Positions 34,205 to 42,617 of a stretch of DNA of 57,454 nucleotides are shown in pieces. Each line of letters begins with the position of its first letter. Position 1 is the first letter of the stretch. The notes beneath the pieces were generated by a model that worked only from the letters and a program-made list of their open reading frames with translations, searched no databases and was not told where the DNA came from. The position numbers and the translations under genes are program-made. Where the stretch lies: assembly GCA_017555085.1 (NCBI GenBank), contig JAFZHD010000052.1, positions 1 to 57,454 on the forward strand, given 5' to 3'. Source of the DNA: Muribaculaceae bacterium. GTDB taxonomy: Bacteria > Bacteroidota > Bacteroidia > Bacteroidales > Muribaculaceae.

Positions 34205-35449
34205 ATGAAAAAAAGTACATTTTTAGCACTTGTATGTACATTGTTCTTCTGCCAAAGCATGTTTGCTCAAAGCGAAGCACAAGAGATTACATACGTTGAA
34301 GACCCCAGCCAAGGCTACCTCTTCAACTCAATGAAAGACAACTGGTTTATCACAGGTGAAGTCGGTGCTGGAATTTATTTTTCGCCCAATGACTGCAACC
34401 GCAGCGTTTGGGACCGCTGGTCACCCGCAGGTTCAATCTATGTTGGTAAATGGTTTTCTCCCATCATCGGCGCACGCCTCGGTGTGAACTTCTTGCAAAC
34501 ACAAGGTATGGCTGACCCCAACAATCCCGAATCATATCCTGGTATCCTTTGGGACAGAGGTCTTGTTAACGGTCACTACCGTCAAGTATTCAGCCATGTA
34601 GGTCCTGTTTTTGATGTTATGTTCAACTTGACTAACATGTGCTTGGGCTACAAACCCGGTCGCATCTACAACCTCACTGCTTATGCTGGTGCTGGCGGTT
34701 ACTGGACTTTCGGAAAAGAATTCTCTGGCGACTTGTACAACAACCCCGTTGACGAAGGTTGGGGCTATTTGGAATCAGACCGCGTAATGACATTCCGCGC
34801 AGGTATCATCAACGCATTCAATGTTTCTAAACAAGTTCAACTTTTCCTCGACATCCGTTACAGCGGTATCGACAACCACGCCGACGAACCCGGCAACTAT
34901 TGGAACAAAACTGCACATGACCTCCAAGCCTACATCGGTGCAACTTACTTGTTCAACAAACGCGAATGGAGTGCTCCCATTGTTCCAGTTTGTCCCGAGC
35001 CCGAAAACTGCGATCCTCTCCGCGCTCGTCTTGAAGCTGCTGACGCTCGCATCGCTGACCTCGAAGACCAACTCAAAGCATGCTTGGAACGCCCCATCGA
35101 AAAAGAAGTTATCGAAGAAAAAGCACCTCTCGCAACTATCTACTATCCTATCAATGTGTCTCGTCTCACAAGCAAGGATATCGCTATTTGCAAGGCTTGT
35201 GCACAAGTTATGCTCGACAACCCCGATACTAAATATGTTATCACTGGTTGGGCCGACAACTACACTGGTAACGACCAAATCAACACTCGTCTCCGCAAAA
35301 ACCGTGTTGCAGGCGTAGAAAAACAATTTCTCCGCGCTGGCGTTCCCGCTGAACAATTTGAAGCAACTATCAACCACAACAACCTCGTTGACTTGGGCGA
35401 AAAATACCAAGCACTCGGTCGTGCGGTTACAATCGAAGAAGCTGAATAA
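34205..35449 (+). CDS. OmpA-family outer-membrane protein
   Basis: 414 residues, signal peptide at 1-21 (ends MFAQ). Residues about 40-265 are an eight-stranded barrel (FITGEVGAGIYF, SIYVGKWFSPIIGARLGVN, LFLDIRYSGIDN, AYIGATYLFNKREW). A short linker holds Cys/Pro residues (VPVCPEPENCDP) and a coiled coil (RLEAADARIADLEDQL). The C-terminal OmpA domain binds peptidoglycan: TIYYPINVSRLTSKD, YVITGWADNYTGNDQ and LRKNRVAGVEKQFL. It is a typical abundant envelope-anchoring protein; single gene with strong terminator. Confidence 0.93.
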   Translation: MKKSTFLALVCTLFFCQSMFAQSEAQEITYVEDPSQGYLFNSMKDNWFITGEVGAGIYFSPNDCNRSVWDRWSPAGSIYVGKWFSPIIGARLGVNFLQTQGMADPNNPESYPGILWDRGLVNGHYRQVFSHVGPVFDVMFNLTNMCLGYKPGRIYNLTAYAGAGGYWTFGKEFSGDLYNNPVDEGWGYLESDRVMTFRAGIINAFNVSKQVQLFLDIRYSGIDNHADEPGNYWNKTAHDLQAYIGATYLFNKREWSAPIVPVCPEPENCDPLRARLEAADARIADLEDQLKACLERPIEKEVIEEKAPLATIYYPINVSRLTSKDIAICKACAQVMLDNPDTKYVITGWADNYTGNDQINTRLRKNRVAGVEKQFLRAGVPAEQFEATINHNNLVDLGEKYQALGRAVTIEEAE

Positions 35450-35470
35450 TTTTCACATCTCTCGATACAG

Positions 35471-35503
35471 AAAAAACGGTTGCTCTCGCAACCGTTTTTT
35501 TTT
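35471..35503 (+). terminator. Terminator after the OmpA-family gene
   Basis: Stem AAAAAACGGTTGC (35471-35483) / GCAACCGTTTTTT (35488-35500) with TCTC loop and a T tract. Confidence 0.93.
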
Positions 35504-35599
35504 GTTATTATACCCATATGAAACCACCCCGGCTTAGTAACAAGCATAGCCAAGTCCCGTTCGCCAAAGGGCAATCTCATTATTCAAACACATTGCGTC

Positions 35600-37234
35600 T
35601 CACTTTTTGCTCTTAAACTCTTCGTAGTACTCGTCGAGTATTTGACGCACGGCCTTGCCGATAAGCAAGTATGACTTGCGGTCAAGGTTGGCCAACGATG
35701 CCCTCACCGACCACAGCGGGCCGTCAAATCCGTCGCCATTGAGCAACACAACTGCCGTTTCGCGCGCAAGTCGCACCACAAAGTCGAGCGGCTCATAATT
35801 GGCTTTGAGATATTCGCAAAATTCCTGACCATAGATTTTGCGCGCCCACACCATTATGTCAATCTCGCTATAATAGCCGGCTCTCAACACATCGGGCAAA
35901 AGTTTGAATCCGGTAGTTTTCCACAACGCTTCAAGTCGGTTTTTGATAATCAACTGCATGCGCTGCTTATACACATCAAAGCCGTCGAGCAAAGCAAAGG
36001 CGGCAAAGAGCGACATCTGCATCTGTTGCGGTGTCGAAAGTCCCGCCGTGTGGTTAAGTGCCACCAAACGGCTATCGGCCACCAAGCGGTCAACAAACTT
36101 AATCTTTTCGGGAGTGAGCGACAGTGTGCCATAGCGTTTTGCCAACGCCGCTTTTTGTTCGGCAGGCATTTTTTCCAACTTGCGGTCAAACACATTCTCG
36201 CGATTAACGGCCATAACTGCCAATCGCCATCCAGTTGCGCCAAAATACTTTGAAAACGAGTAAACGCATATCACATTTTCGGGCAACTCATACATCAACG
36301 AGCGAAAATCGGGAACAAATGTGCCATACACATCATCGGTAACAATCATCAGTTCGGGATTATCGGTCTTAACCACATCAATAATGCGGTCAAGGGTGTG
36401 TCGCGACAGCGTGTATGACGGCGGATTGCTCGGGTTAACCAAGCACAACAGTTTCACGGCCTTGTCACGCAATTTGTCAATCTCCTCATCGGGATACTGC
36501 CAGGTGTGGTAGCCGTCTTGCTCAACACGGTTGGCACTAATCTCCACCACATCAAATGCAAAGCGGTCGAGTCGCGGAATCTCGATATAGGGAGTGAAAA
36601 TGGGAGTCATCAGCGCCACCTTGTCGCCTTTGCCGAGCAGCATGTTCTCTTGCAACGAGTCAAACGCATAGCACATACCGGCCGTGCCGCCCTCTACGGC
36701 AAACAGGTCAAACACTTCGCCGCGGTCCTTGCCTCCCATTTCGTTGGCAAGGTAGTCGCGCACAAGCACCTCGGTGTAATGCAATATGCGGTCGGGTGTG
36801 GGATATTGGTCGCCGATAACCGAGTCGGCCCATTCGTGAGCCACATCATCGGGGTCGGCATCCTTGCCCGAAACCAAGTATTCAAACGCGCCGAGCAACA
36901 ATCGCGCACCGGGCTCGCGGTGGTGGTCAACGAGAAACGATTTGAGTCGCAATCCGCAGCCCTGACGAGAAGGAATGCCCGCAATGCCGTCGCCCGCATC
37001 TTTCACACGGCGACACTCTTCAAGCGCCCATTTTCCTAAAAGGAAGAAAGCCTCGCGCGGCTCGGTTGCCACCCAGTTAGGGTTGCCGCGACCGGCGTTG
37101 AGAAATTGCGCTGTTGATTTGCGCGCATCTTCTTGCGCCATCTCTATTAGTTGATTTTTGATTTCAAACGGACTCATGTTTTCCATTTGTCGTTCGTTGT
37201 CGCGGTTGCAGCCGCATTTTTCTTTGTCTTTCAT
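35600..37234 (-). CDS. aspD: Bifunctional aspartate aminotransferase / L-aspartate 4-decarboxylase
   Basis: 544 residues, longer than plain aminotransferases (about 400) and fitting AspD. The fold-type I core has the PLP-binding Lys at about K329 in VYSFSKYFGATGWRLAVM and the partner Asp in LMIVTDDVYG. The N-terminal NAGRGNPNW segment and the IGDQYPTPDRILHYTE region match the family. The enzyme releases CO2 from aspartate to give alanine. The AspT antiporter gene lies 28 nt upstream in the same direction, so together they can run an aspartate:alanine exchange that consumes a cytoplasmic proton and conserves energy. Confidence 0.93.
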   Translation of the reverse strand: MKDKEKCGCNRDNERQMENMSPFEIKNQLIEMAQEDARKSTAQFLNAGRGNPNWVATEPREAFFLLGKWALEECRRVKDAGDGIAGIPSRQGCGLRLKSFLVDHHREPGARLLLGAFEYLVSGKDADPDDVAHEWADSVIGDQYPTPDRILHYTEVLVRDYLANEMGGKDRGEVFDLFAVEGGTAGMCYAFDSLQENMLLGKGDKVALMTPIFTPYIEIPRLDRFAFDVVEISANRVEQDGYHTWQYPDEEIDKLRDKAVKLLCLVNPSNPPSYTLSRHTLDRIIDVVKTDNPELMIVTDDVYGTFVPDFRSLMYELPENVICVYSFSKYFGATGWRLAVMAVNRENVFDRKLEKMPAEQKAALAKRYGTLSLTPEKIKFVDRLVADSRLVALNHTAGLSTPQQMQMSLFAAFALLDGFDVYKQRMQLIIKNRLEALWKTTGFKLLPDVLRAGYYSEIDIMVWARKIYGQEFCEYLKANYEPLDFVVRLARETAVVLLNGDGFDGPLWSVRASLANLDRKSYLLIGKAVRQILDEYYEEFKSKK

Positions 37235-37262
37235 AATTATATTAATTTACCGTTATACACTT

Positions 37263-38963
37263 TTACACCATCAGCAAGACTATCACAACACCCCATAATA
37301 TAAGTAATGTGTTACCTACTGCATAAGTCACCGTATATCCCATTGCCGGAATGGTGCTACCCAATGCATCTTGCACCGCGCCGAGAGCGGCTGTTGTGGT
37401 GCGACCACCGGCACAGCAACCGAGGTTGATTGCAGGGTGGAACTTAAACAGTTTCGCGCCCATCCACAAGCCGATAAACAAGGGTATTGATGTGGCAAGA
37501 ATGCCCGCGATGAACAGCATAAAGCCCACTTCTTTGATACCGCTGATAAATGTGGGGCCGGCAGTGATGCCCACAACTGCGATAAACATATTGAGGCCCA
37601 AGTTATTTAGAATCCACAATGAAGGCTCTGGTATGCGGCCGAATGTCGGGCGTTTTGACCTCAACCATCCAAACACAAGACCCGCAATCAATGCGCCGCC
37701 ACTTGTACTCAAACTGATGGGCACGCCACCCAAATGCAATGTCAATGCACCTATCAATCCGCCGATAACGATACCCAATCCCACAAACACAAGGTCGGTC
37801 TGGTTGGTAGGACGGTCGATGTAGCCTAATTGTCGTGCAGCAGAATTGACTTCGCGGCCAAGGCCGTTGATAGTGAGTTTGTCGCCGGCACACAATTCGG
37901 TCTGCGCCAATACGGGCAATGCCACCCCGCCACGAGTTATCTCCTTAATCATCACGCCACGCATAAATGAGCGACCGAGCAACTGATTTACGGTTTGACC
38001 GTCGGCAGTCTTGGCTGTGAGCATCACCTGCAATTCCTCAACGGGGAACGAGAGCAAATCGTTGTCGGCCACTTCGGGCCCAATCCAACTTTCGTCAAGA
38101 ACAATTGTTTCGCGACGACCGCTCAACACCAATTCGTCGCCTTTGCTCACAAGCACATCGGGAGCGACATCAACAATGCTGCCATTAATGCGCAATCGCT
38201 CGATAAAGGCGCGTCGGTTGAGTTTCTTGATATTGTCCTCAATCTGCGCAACGGTGCGCGGTTGGTCAAAGAATGCCGATGCAGCCTTATAGGCACGAAA
38301 CACCACGGGACGGTTGGCATTAACATAGGCGGGGTCGGTTGTGATGCTGCCCTGATTGAGTTGACGAGCAAGTTGGGCGGTCTGTTCCTTCACCTTGTCA
38401 AGTCCGCCGAGCAATCGCGGACCGATATTGCCAAGAATATAGGCAGAGCCGATTGTACCGAAAATGTAGGTCACGGCATAGCACACCGGAATCATGCTCA
38501 CCCACGCCTGTTTGTCAGACGCGCTCACATCGAGTGTTTGAATCATATCGCCACCAACACCAATTACGGCCGAAATGGTTTGTGCGCCCGACAACAATCC
38601 CACAGCCTCGCCAGGCGAATATCCAAACAACTTGGCGATGCCGAATGTCACCAACAAGCACACCACACACAAGGCACAGGCAAAGCCCACTTGTTTCAAG
38701 CCCGAGCCACGCAATGAGCGGAAGAATTGCGGACCTACGCTATAACCAATCGCAAACAAGAACAAAAGGAAGAACACCGACTTCAACGGGCCCGAAATTG
38801 GAATGTGCATCTGCCCCACGAGCACACCCACAAGCAACACCGATGTCACAGTTCCGAGCGTGAACTGCTTGTACTTGAGTTTTCCTATCCAAAACCCGAC
38901 TCCGATTGTCAGAAATATCGCCAACGAGGGATATTCTCTGAATGTTTCTACAATCCAATTCAT
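37263..38963 (-). CDS. aspT: AspT, aspartate:alanine antiporter
   Basis: 566 residues of the AspT/YidE family (AAEx). Two five-to-six-helix AspT domains flank two RCK_C (TrkA-C-like) domains at about 205-380, seen as [22 protein letters not shown] and [24 protein letters not shown]. The conserved [19 protein letters not shown] of the first half and [19 protein letters not shown] of the second half mark the transport domains. It exchanges aspartate for alanine across the inner membrane. It is transcribed ahead of aspD and divergently from a DASS transporter. Confidence 0.93.
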   Translation of the reverse strand: MNWIVETFREYPSLAIFLTIGVGFWIGKLKYKQFTLGTVTSVLLVGVLVGQMHIPISGPLKSVFFLLFLFAIGYSVGPQFFRSLRGSGLKQVGFACALCVVCLLVTFGIAKLFGYSPGEAVGLLSGAQTISAVIGVGGDMIQTLDVSASDKQAWVSMIPVCYAVTYIFGTIGSAYILGNIGPRLLGGLDKVKEQTAQLARQLNQGSITTDPAYVNANRPVVFRAYKAASAFFDQPRTVAQIEDNIKKLNRRAFIERLRINGSIVDVAPDVLVSKGDELVLSGRRETIVLDESWIGPEVADNDLLSFPVEELQVMLTAKTADGQTVNQLLGRSFMRGVMIKEITRGGVALPVLAQTELCAGDKLTINGLGREVNSAARQLGYIDRPTNQTDLVFVGLGIVIGGLIGALTLHLGGVPISLSTSGGALIAGLVFGWLRSKRPTFGRIPEPSLWILNNLGLNMFIAVVGITAGPTFISGIKEVGFMLFIAGILATSIPLFIGLWMGAKLFKFHPAINLGCCAGGRTTTAALGAVQDALGSTIPAMGYTVTYAVGNTLLILWGVVIVLLMV

Positions 38964-39019
38964 AGAAAATTTTACTTATGTGATTCAACTTGCACAATAA
39001 ACAATCACAAATATTCAAT

Positions 39020-39115
39020 AGTTTATGCAACATTGCTTTTAATAACATTATTTTTGTTAAGACACGCCACTTTTATCGGCAGTTTATGCAACATTTTTTA
39101 TGCTCTCTGCATAAA
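39020..39115. promoter_or_regulatory. Repeated TTTATGCA half-sites between aspT and the DASS gene
   Basis: AGTTTATGCAACATT occurs twice as a 15-bp direct repeat (39020-39034 and 39081-39095, 61 bp apart). A perfect inverted repeat TTTATGC-TCTCT-GCATAAA follows at 39097-39115, just upstream of the -7 box at 39122. The four TTTATGC half-sites suggest an operator for a shared regulator of aspT-aspD and the dicarboxylate transporter. The regulator is unknown. Confidence 0.6.
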
Positions 39116-39121
39116 ATTTCG

Positions 39122-39129
39122 TAACTTTG
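39122..39129 (+). promoter_or_regulatory. -7 box for the DASS transporter gene
   Basis: TAACTTTG on the plus strand, with the inverted repeat at 39097-39115 occupying the -33 region. The leader to the ATG at 39229 is about 93 nt. Confidence 0.65.
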
Positions 39130-39228
39130 CACCCGTTTTTACAACACGGTATTTTTCGAGAGAAAACAACCGCAAAAAGCACAATAACAGGTTAGAATTT
39201 ATTTCCAATAACTTAATAGATTGTTTTT

Positions 39229-40749
39229 ATGTTTAAAAGTTTTTATGGTGCACAGAAAATGTTGGAGTTGCAACGACAGAAACTCCAACGCTTGATGTCG
39301 CGAGAAGGCTTGATGGGCCGACTCACCAAAATCGCCATTGCCTCTATCGCAATGATTACATTGTGGGCAATGCCTACAAGCGCATTTGGCATCGAAGGCT
39401 TGACTTTCGTTGAACAGCGCGTTATCGCTATCTTTGTTTTCGCAACCTTGATGTGGATTTTCAACGCAATCCCCGCATGGACAACCTCTACTTTTGTGGT
39501 TGTTTTGTTGCTTTTTACCACTTCTGACAGCAGTTTGTGGTTCTTCCGCGACGGTATCCCCGCCGAACAGTTGGGTCACCTCACAAGTTACAAATCGTTG
39601 ATGGCTTGTTTTGCCGACCCCATCATCATGCTCTTCATTGGTGGTTTCATCATCGCTATCGCGGCTACCAAAACTGGTCTCGATGTGAAACTTGCCAAAG
39701 TGATGCTCAAACCCTTCGGCACTCAATCAAAATATGTTCTCCTCGGCTTCATCACAGTTACTGCCGTATTCTCAATGTTTTTGAGTAACACTGCTACCGC
39801 TGCGATGATGCTCACATTCCTTGCCCCCGTGCTCAAAGCTCTTCCCGCCGACGGTAAAGGCAAAATCGGTTTGGCGCTCGCTATTCCCGTTGCTGCAAAC
39901 ATCGGTGGTATGGGTACTCCCATTGGTACACCCCCCAATGCTATCGCGTTGAAATATCTCAACGACCCCGAAGGCATGAATATGAACATCGGCTTCGGTG
40001 AATGGATGGCTTTCATGATCCCCTTCACTTTGGTAATGGTATTCATTTCTTGGGTTGTACTCTTGAAACTCTTCCCCTTCAAACAAAAAACTATCAAACT
40101 CGAAATCGAAGGCGAAGCAAAGAAAGACTGGCGTTCAATCACTGTTTACGTTGTCTTTGCTCTCACAGTTCTCCTTTGGGTTTTTGACAAATACACAGGC
40201 GTTAACTCAAATGTTGTTGCCATGTTGCCCGTGGGTGTATTCTGCGTTATCGGTGTTATCACTCGTCGCGACCTCGAAGAAATCAGCTGGGGTGTACTCT
40301 GGATGGTTGCCGGTGGTTTCGCTCTCGGCGTTGCATTGAACCAAACAGGTCTTGCTACTCACTTGATTTCGGCAATTCCCTTCGACACATGGCCCGCACT
40401 TATCGTTATCATCGGTTCAGGCTTGATTTGCTACGCTATGGCTAACTTCATCTCTCACACTGCAACTGCCAACCTCTTGGTTCCCATCTTGGCCGTAGCA
40501 GGTGCAAGTATGGCTGGCGCATTGGCACCCGTTGGTGGCGTTGCAACATTGCTCATCGGTGTGGCTATCGCATCATCAGTGGGTATGATTCTCCCCATCA
40601 GTACTCCTCCCAATGCCATGGCTCACGCAACAGGTCTCATTGAGCAAAAAGACATGGTGAAAGTTGGTATCATCATCGGCGTAATAAGCCTTGTATTGGG
40701 CTACGCTATGCTCTACGTTCTCGGTTCTAACGGACTCATCGGCGGTTAA
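39229..40749 (+). CDS. DASS/SLC13-family dicarboxylate transporter
   Basis: 506 residues with about 12 membrane segments. The two SNT signature loops of the divalent anion:Na+ symporter family are visible: FLSNTATAAMMLTFLAP and ISHTATANLLVPILAV, along with the paired GTPIGTPPNAIAL and LPISTPPNAMAHATG motifs. It is expected to import or exchange succinate, fumarate, malate or related C4 acids. An amphipathic N-terminal extension (about 1-30) precedes the first helix. It is divergent from aspT and followed by a porin gene. Confidence 0.93.
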   Translation: MFKSFYGAQKMLELQRQKLQRLMSREGLMGRLTKIAIASIAMITLWAMPTSAFGIEGLTFVEQRVIAIFVFATLMWIFNAIPAWTTSTFVVVLLLFTTSDSSLWFFRDGIPAEQLGHLTSYKSLMACFADPIIMLFIGGFIIAIAATKTGLDVKLAKVMLKPFGTQSKYVLLGFITVTAVFSMFLSNTATAAMMLTFLAPVLKALPADGKGKIGLALAIPVAANIGGMGTPIGTPPNAIALKYLNDPEGMNMNIGFGEWMAFMIPFTLVMVFISWVVLLKLFPFKQKTIKLEIEGEAKKDWRSITVYVVFALTVLLWVFDKYTGVNSNVVAMLPVGVFCVIGVITRRDLEEISWGVLWMVAGGFALGVALNQTGLATHLISAIPFDTWPALIVIIGSGLICYAMANFISHTATANLLVPILAVAGASMAGALAPVGGVATLLIGVAIASSVGMILPISTPPNAMAHATGLIEQKDMVKVGIIIGVISLVLGYAMLYVLGSNGLIGG

Positions 40750-40769
40750 TCAATCTCGTCATAATCACA

Positions 40770-40804
40770 GAAACTGTGGCCATTTTGCGCCACAGTTTCT
40801 TTTT
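40770..40804 (+). terminator. Terminator or attenuator between the DASS gene and the porin gene
   Basis: An 11-bp perfect stem GAAACTGTGGC (40770-40780) / GCCACAGTTTC (40789-40799) and a T run. The porin start codon at 40823 follows by only 19 nt, so read-through past this hairpin may set porin level. Confidence 0.85.
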
Positions 40805-40822
40805 AATATCATTTCCCTACAA

Positions 40823-42049
40823 ATGAAAAAATTAGCAATTTTATCTATCTTGGCTCTCGCTGCCATCGCAGCAAGCGCACAAGTTGAAGGCAAAAAATTT
40901 TTTGAATACAAAATCTACGGTCAAGTGCGCGCCGACTTGTTTTACAACACTCGCGCCAATGTAGAAAGCGTTGACGGATTGTTTTACAACTATCCCCTTG
41001 ACCACAACTATGATGCTGACGGGAACGACCTCAACGGCGCCGATAACAGCAACATGTATATGCTTTACTCTCGCCTCGGCCTCGATGTAAAAGGCCCCAA
41101 TTTGGGCTCGGCAAGCACATCGGCCAAAATCGAGTTTGACTTCCGCGGTTCGGGCACAACACTCTCGTTGATTCGCCTTCGCCACGCCTACCTCAACCTC
41201 AATTGGGACAAATCATCACTCCTTGTCGGTCAAACATGGAATCCCCTTTTTGGCGAAGTATCTCCCCAAATCCTCAACCTCAACACAGGTGCGCCCTTCC
41301 AACCATTTAGCCGCGCTCCTCAGGCTCGCTACCGCTTGAATGTAAACACATTCCAACTCACAGCGGCAGCTGTATGGCAATCACAATTCCTCTCAGCAGG
41401 TCCTGATGGCAAGAGCAACAAATACATCAAAAACAGTTGTGTTCCCGAGCTCTATCTCGGCGTTGACCACAAAACAAGCAACCTCATCTTTGGTGCCGGC
41501 GTGGATATGCTCTCGCTCGTTCCCCGCACCCAAGCAACAGGTGCCGACGGCAATACATACCGTGTTAACGAGCGCATCACTTCACTCTCGGGCGAAGTTC
41601 ACTTCAAATACACAACTCCCATGTGGTATTTTGCTGCAAAGAGCGTGCTCGGCAGCAACCTCACTCAATGCTCAATGCTCGGCGGATATGGCGTGAAATC
41701 GGTTGACGAAAAAACCGGTCAACAAGAATACAGCCCCAATTACAACTCATCGTCATGGGTTAATGTTGTGTGGGGTAAAAAATTGAAAATCGGTGCATTT
41801 GGCGGTTATATGAAAAACCTCGGCACATGCGACGCCGTTTCAAAAATGTATGGCACAGGCACCGATGTTGACCAACTCGTCAGCGGCTCTGCCGAAGTGA
41901 CCTACAACCTCTCTCACTGGAAAATGGGTCTTGAATATAACTACACCGCTGCATGGTATGGCAGTCTCAACAACGCTAACGGCAAAATTGTCGACACTCA
42001 CAGCGTGGGCAACCACCGCCTTGTGGCAAGCGTTCTCTTTATGTTCTAA
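40823..42049 (+). CDS. Outer-membrane porin, probable dicarboxylate or anion channel
   Basis: 408 residues from the ATG at 40823 (MKKLAILSILALAAIAASAQ); the longer frame from 40691 runs through the transporter gene and terminator and is rejected. After the signal peptide come barrel strands: YKIYGQVRADLFYNTRANVES, MLYSRLGLDVKGP, AKIEFDFRGSGT, HAYLNLNWDKSSLLVGQTWNP (a porin-like motif), ending RLVASVLFMF with terminal Phe. Placement after the DASS gene suggests it passes C4 acids through the outer membrane. Confidence 0.85.
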   Translation: MKKLAILSILALAAIAASAQVEGKKFFEYKIYGQVRADLFYNTRANVESVDGLFYNYPLDHNYDADGNDLNGADNSNMYMLYSRLGLDVKGPNLGSASTSAKIEFDFRGSGTTLSLIRLRHAYLNLNWDKSSLLVGQTWNPLFGEVSPQILNLNTGAPFQPFSRAPQARYRLNVNTFQLTAAAVWQSQFLSAGPDGKSNKYIKNSCVPELYLGVDHKTSNLIFGAGVDMLSLVPRTQATGADGNTYRVNERITSLSGEVHFKYTTPMWYFAAKSVLGSNLTQCSMLGGYGVKSVDEKTGQQEYSPNYNSSSWVNVVWGKKLKIGAFGGYMKNLGTCDAVSKMYGTGTDVDQLVSGSAEVTYNLSHWKMGLEYNYTAAWYGSLNNANGKIVDTHSVGNHRLVASVLFMF

Positions 42050-42073
42050 TAGCATAATTCCCTCTCATATATA

Positions 42074-42101
42074 AGCCGGCTCTTGCGAGTCGGCTTTTTT
42101 T
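42074..42101 (+). terminator. Terminator after the porin gene
   Basis: Stem AGCCGGCTC (42074-42082) / GAGTCGGCT (42087-42095) with TTGC loop and seven Ts. Confidence 0.9.
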
Positions 42102-42230
42102 GTTTTGCAATCCAAAACATTCGCCCCCGATAATTGTTTTAAGCATAGAACACCTCAAACAAACACCCATGAATAAAGGCTTTTACAACACAGCATAGGC
42201 ATCGTCTATATAGCGATAGAGATTATCAGT

Positions 42231-42261
42231 TTGACACGAAACGACATTGATATTACCTTTG
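42231..42261 (+). promoter_or_regulatory. Promoter of the rubredoxin gene
   Basis: TTG (42231-42233), 20 nt, TACCTTTG (42254-42261). The transcription start would be near 42267, which excludes the longer frame starting at 42247. Confidence 0.8.
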
Positions 42262-42312
42262 CAATGTAATCAAAAACAAACGCATATATTAACCCCAAAA
42301 AACATTATAATT

Positions 42313-42477
42313 ATGAAAAAATATCGTTGCATCGTATGTGAATGGATTTATGATCCCGAAGTTGGTGACCCTGATGGCGGCATCGCCCCCGGAACTGCAT
42401 TTGAGGACATTCCCGATGATTGGTCATGCCCCTTGTGCGGAGTGACAAAAGAAGACTTCGAACTTGTAGAAGAATAA
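42313..42477 (+). CDS. Rubredoxin
   Basis: 54 residues, standard size. The two CxxC iron ligands are [19 protein letters not shown] (the spacing here is C-x2-C) and [12 protein letters not shown], with the conserved [11 protein letters not shown] between them. It carries electrons through one Fe(Cys)4 centre, often to superoxide or peroxide reductases in anaerobes. Single gene between strong terminators. Confidence 0.97.
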   Translation: MKKYRCIVCEWIYDPEVGDPDGGIAPGTAFEDIPDDWSCPLCGVTKEDFELVEE

Positions 42478-42511
42478 TATCGGCCATAAACTAAACTTTA
42501 CCCATAAACCG

Positions 42512-42550
42512 ATAGCCTCGCAATGCATCAGACATCGCGAGGCTATTTTA
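42512..42550 (+). terminator. Terminator after rubredoxin
   Basis: 10-bp perfect stem ATAGCCTCGC (42512-42521) / GCGAGGCTAT (42537-42546) followed by TTTTATTT. Its tail runs straight into the -33 element of the next gene. Confidence 0.85.
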
Positions 42551-42582
42551 TTTGCGTTATTCGCCATTTATTCCTAATTTTG
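42551..42582 (+). promoter_or_regulatory. Promoter of the large STAND-like gene
   Basis: TTTG (42551-42554), 20 nt, TAATTTTG (42575-42582), an ideal match. The transcription start would be near 42588, which places the coding start at the ATG at 42618 and not at 42552. Confidence 0.8.
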
Positions 42583-42617
42583 GAGCAATAAATGTGGCTT
42601 ACCTAAATCTTTTACAA

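Noticed and set aside
40691..40822. Extended N-terminus of the porin frame
   Set aside because: It overlaps the DASS gene and a terminator, and the signal peptide starts at 40823.
42552..42617. First ATG of the large STAND-like frame
   Set aside because: The ideal promoter 42551-42582 overlaps it; the expected transcript begins near 42588.
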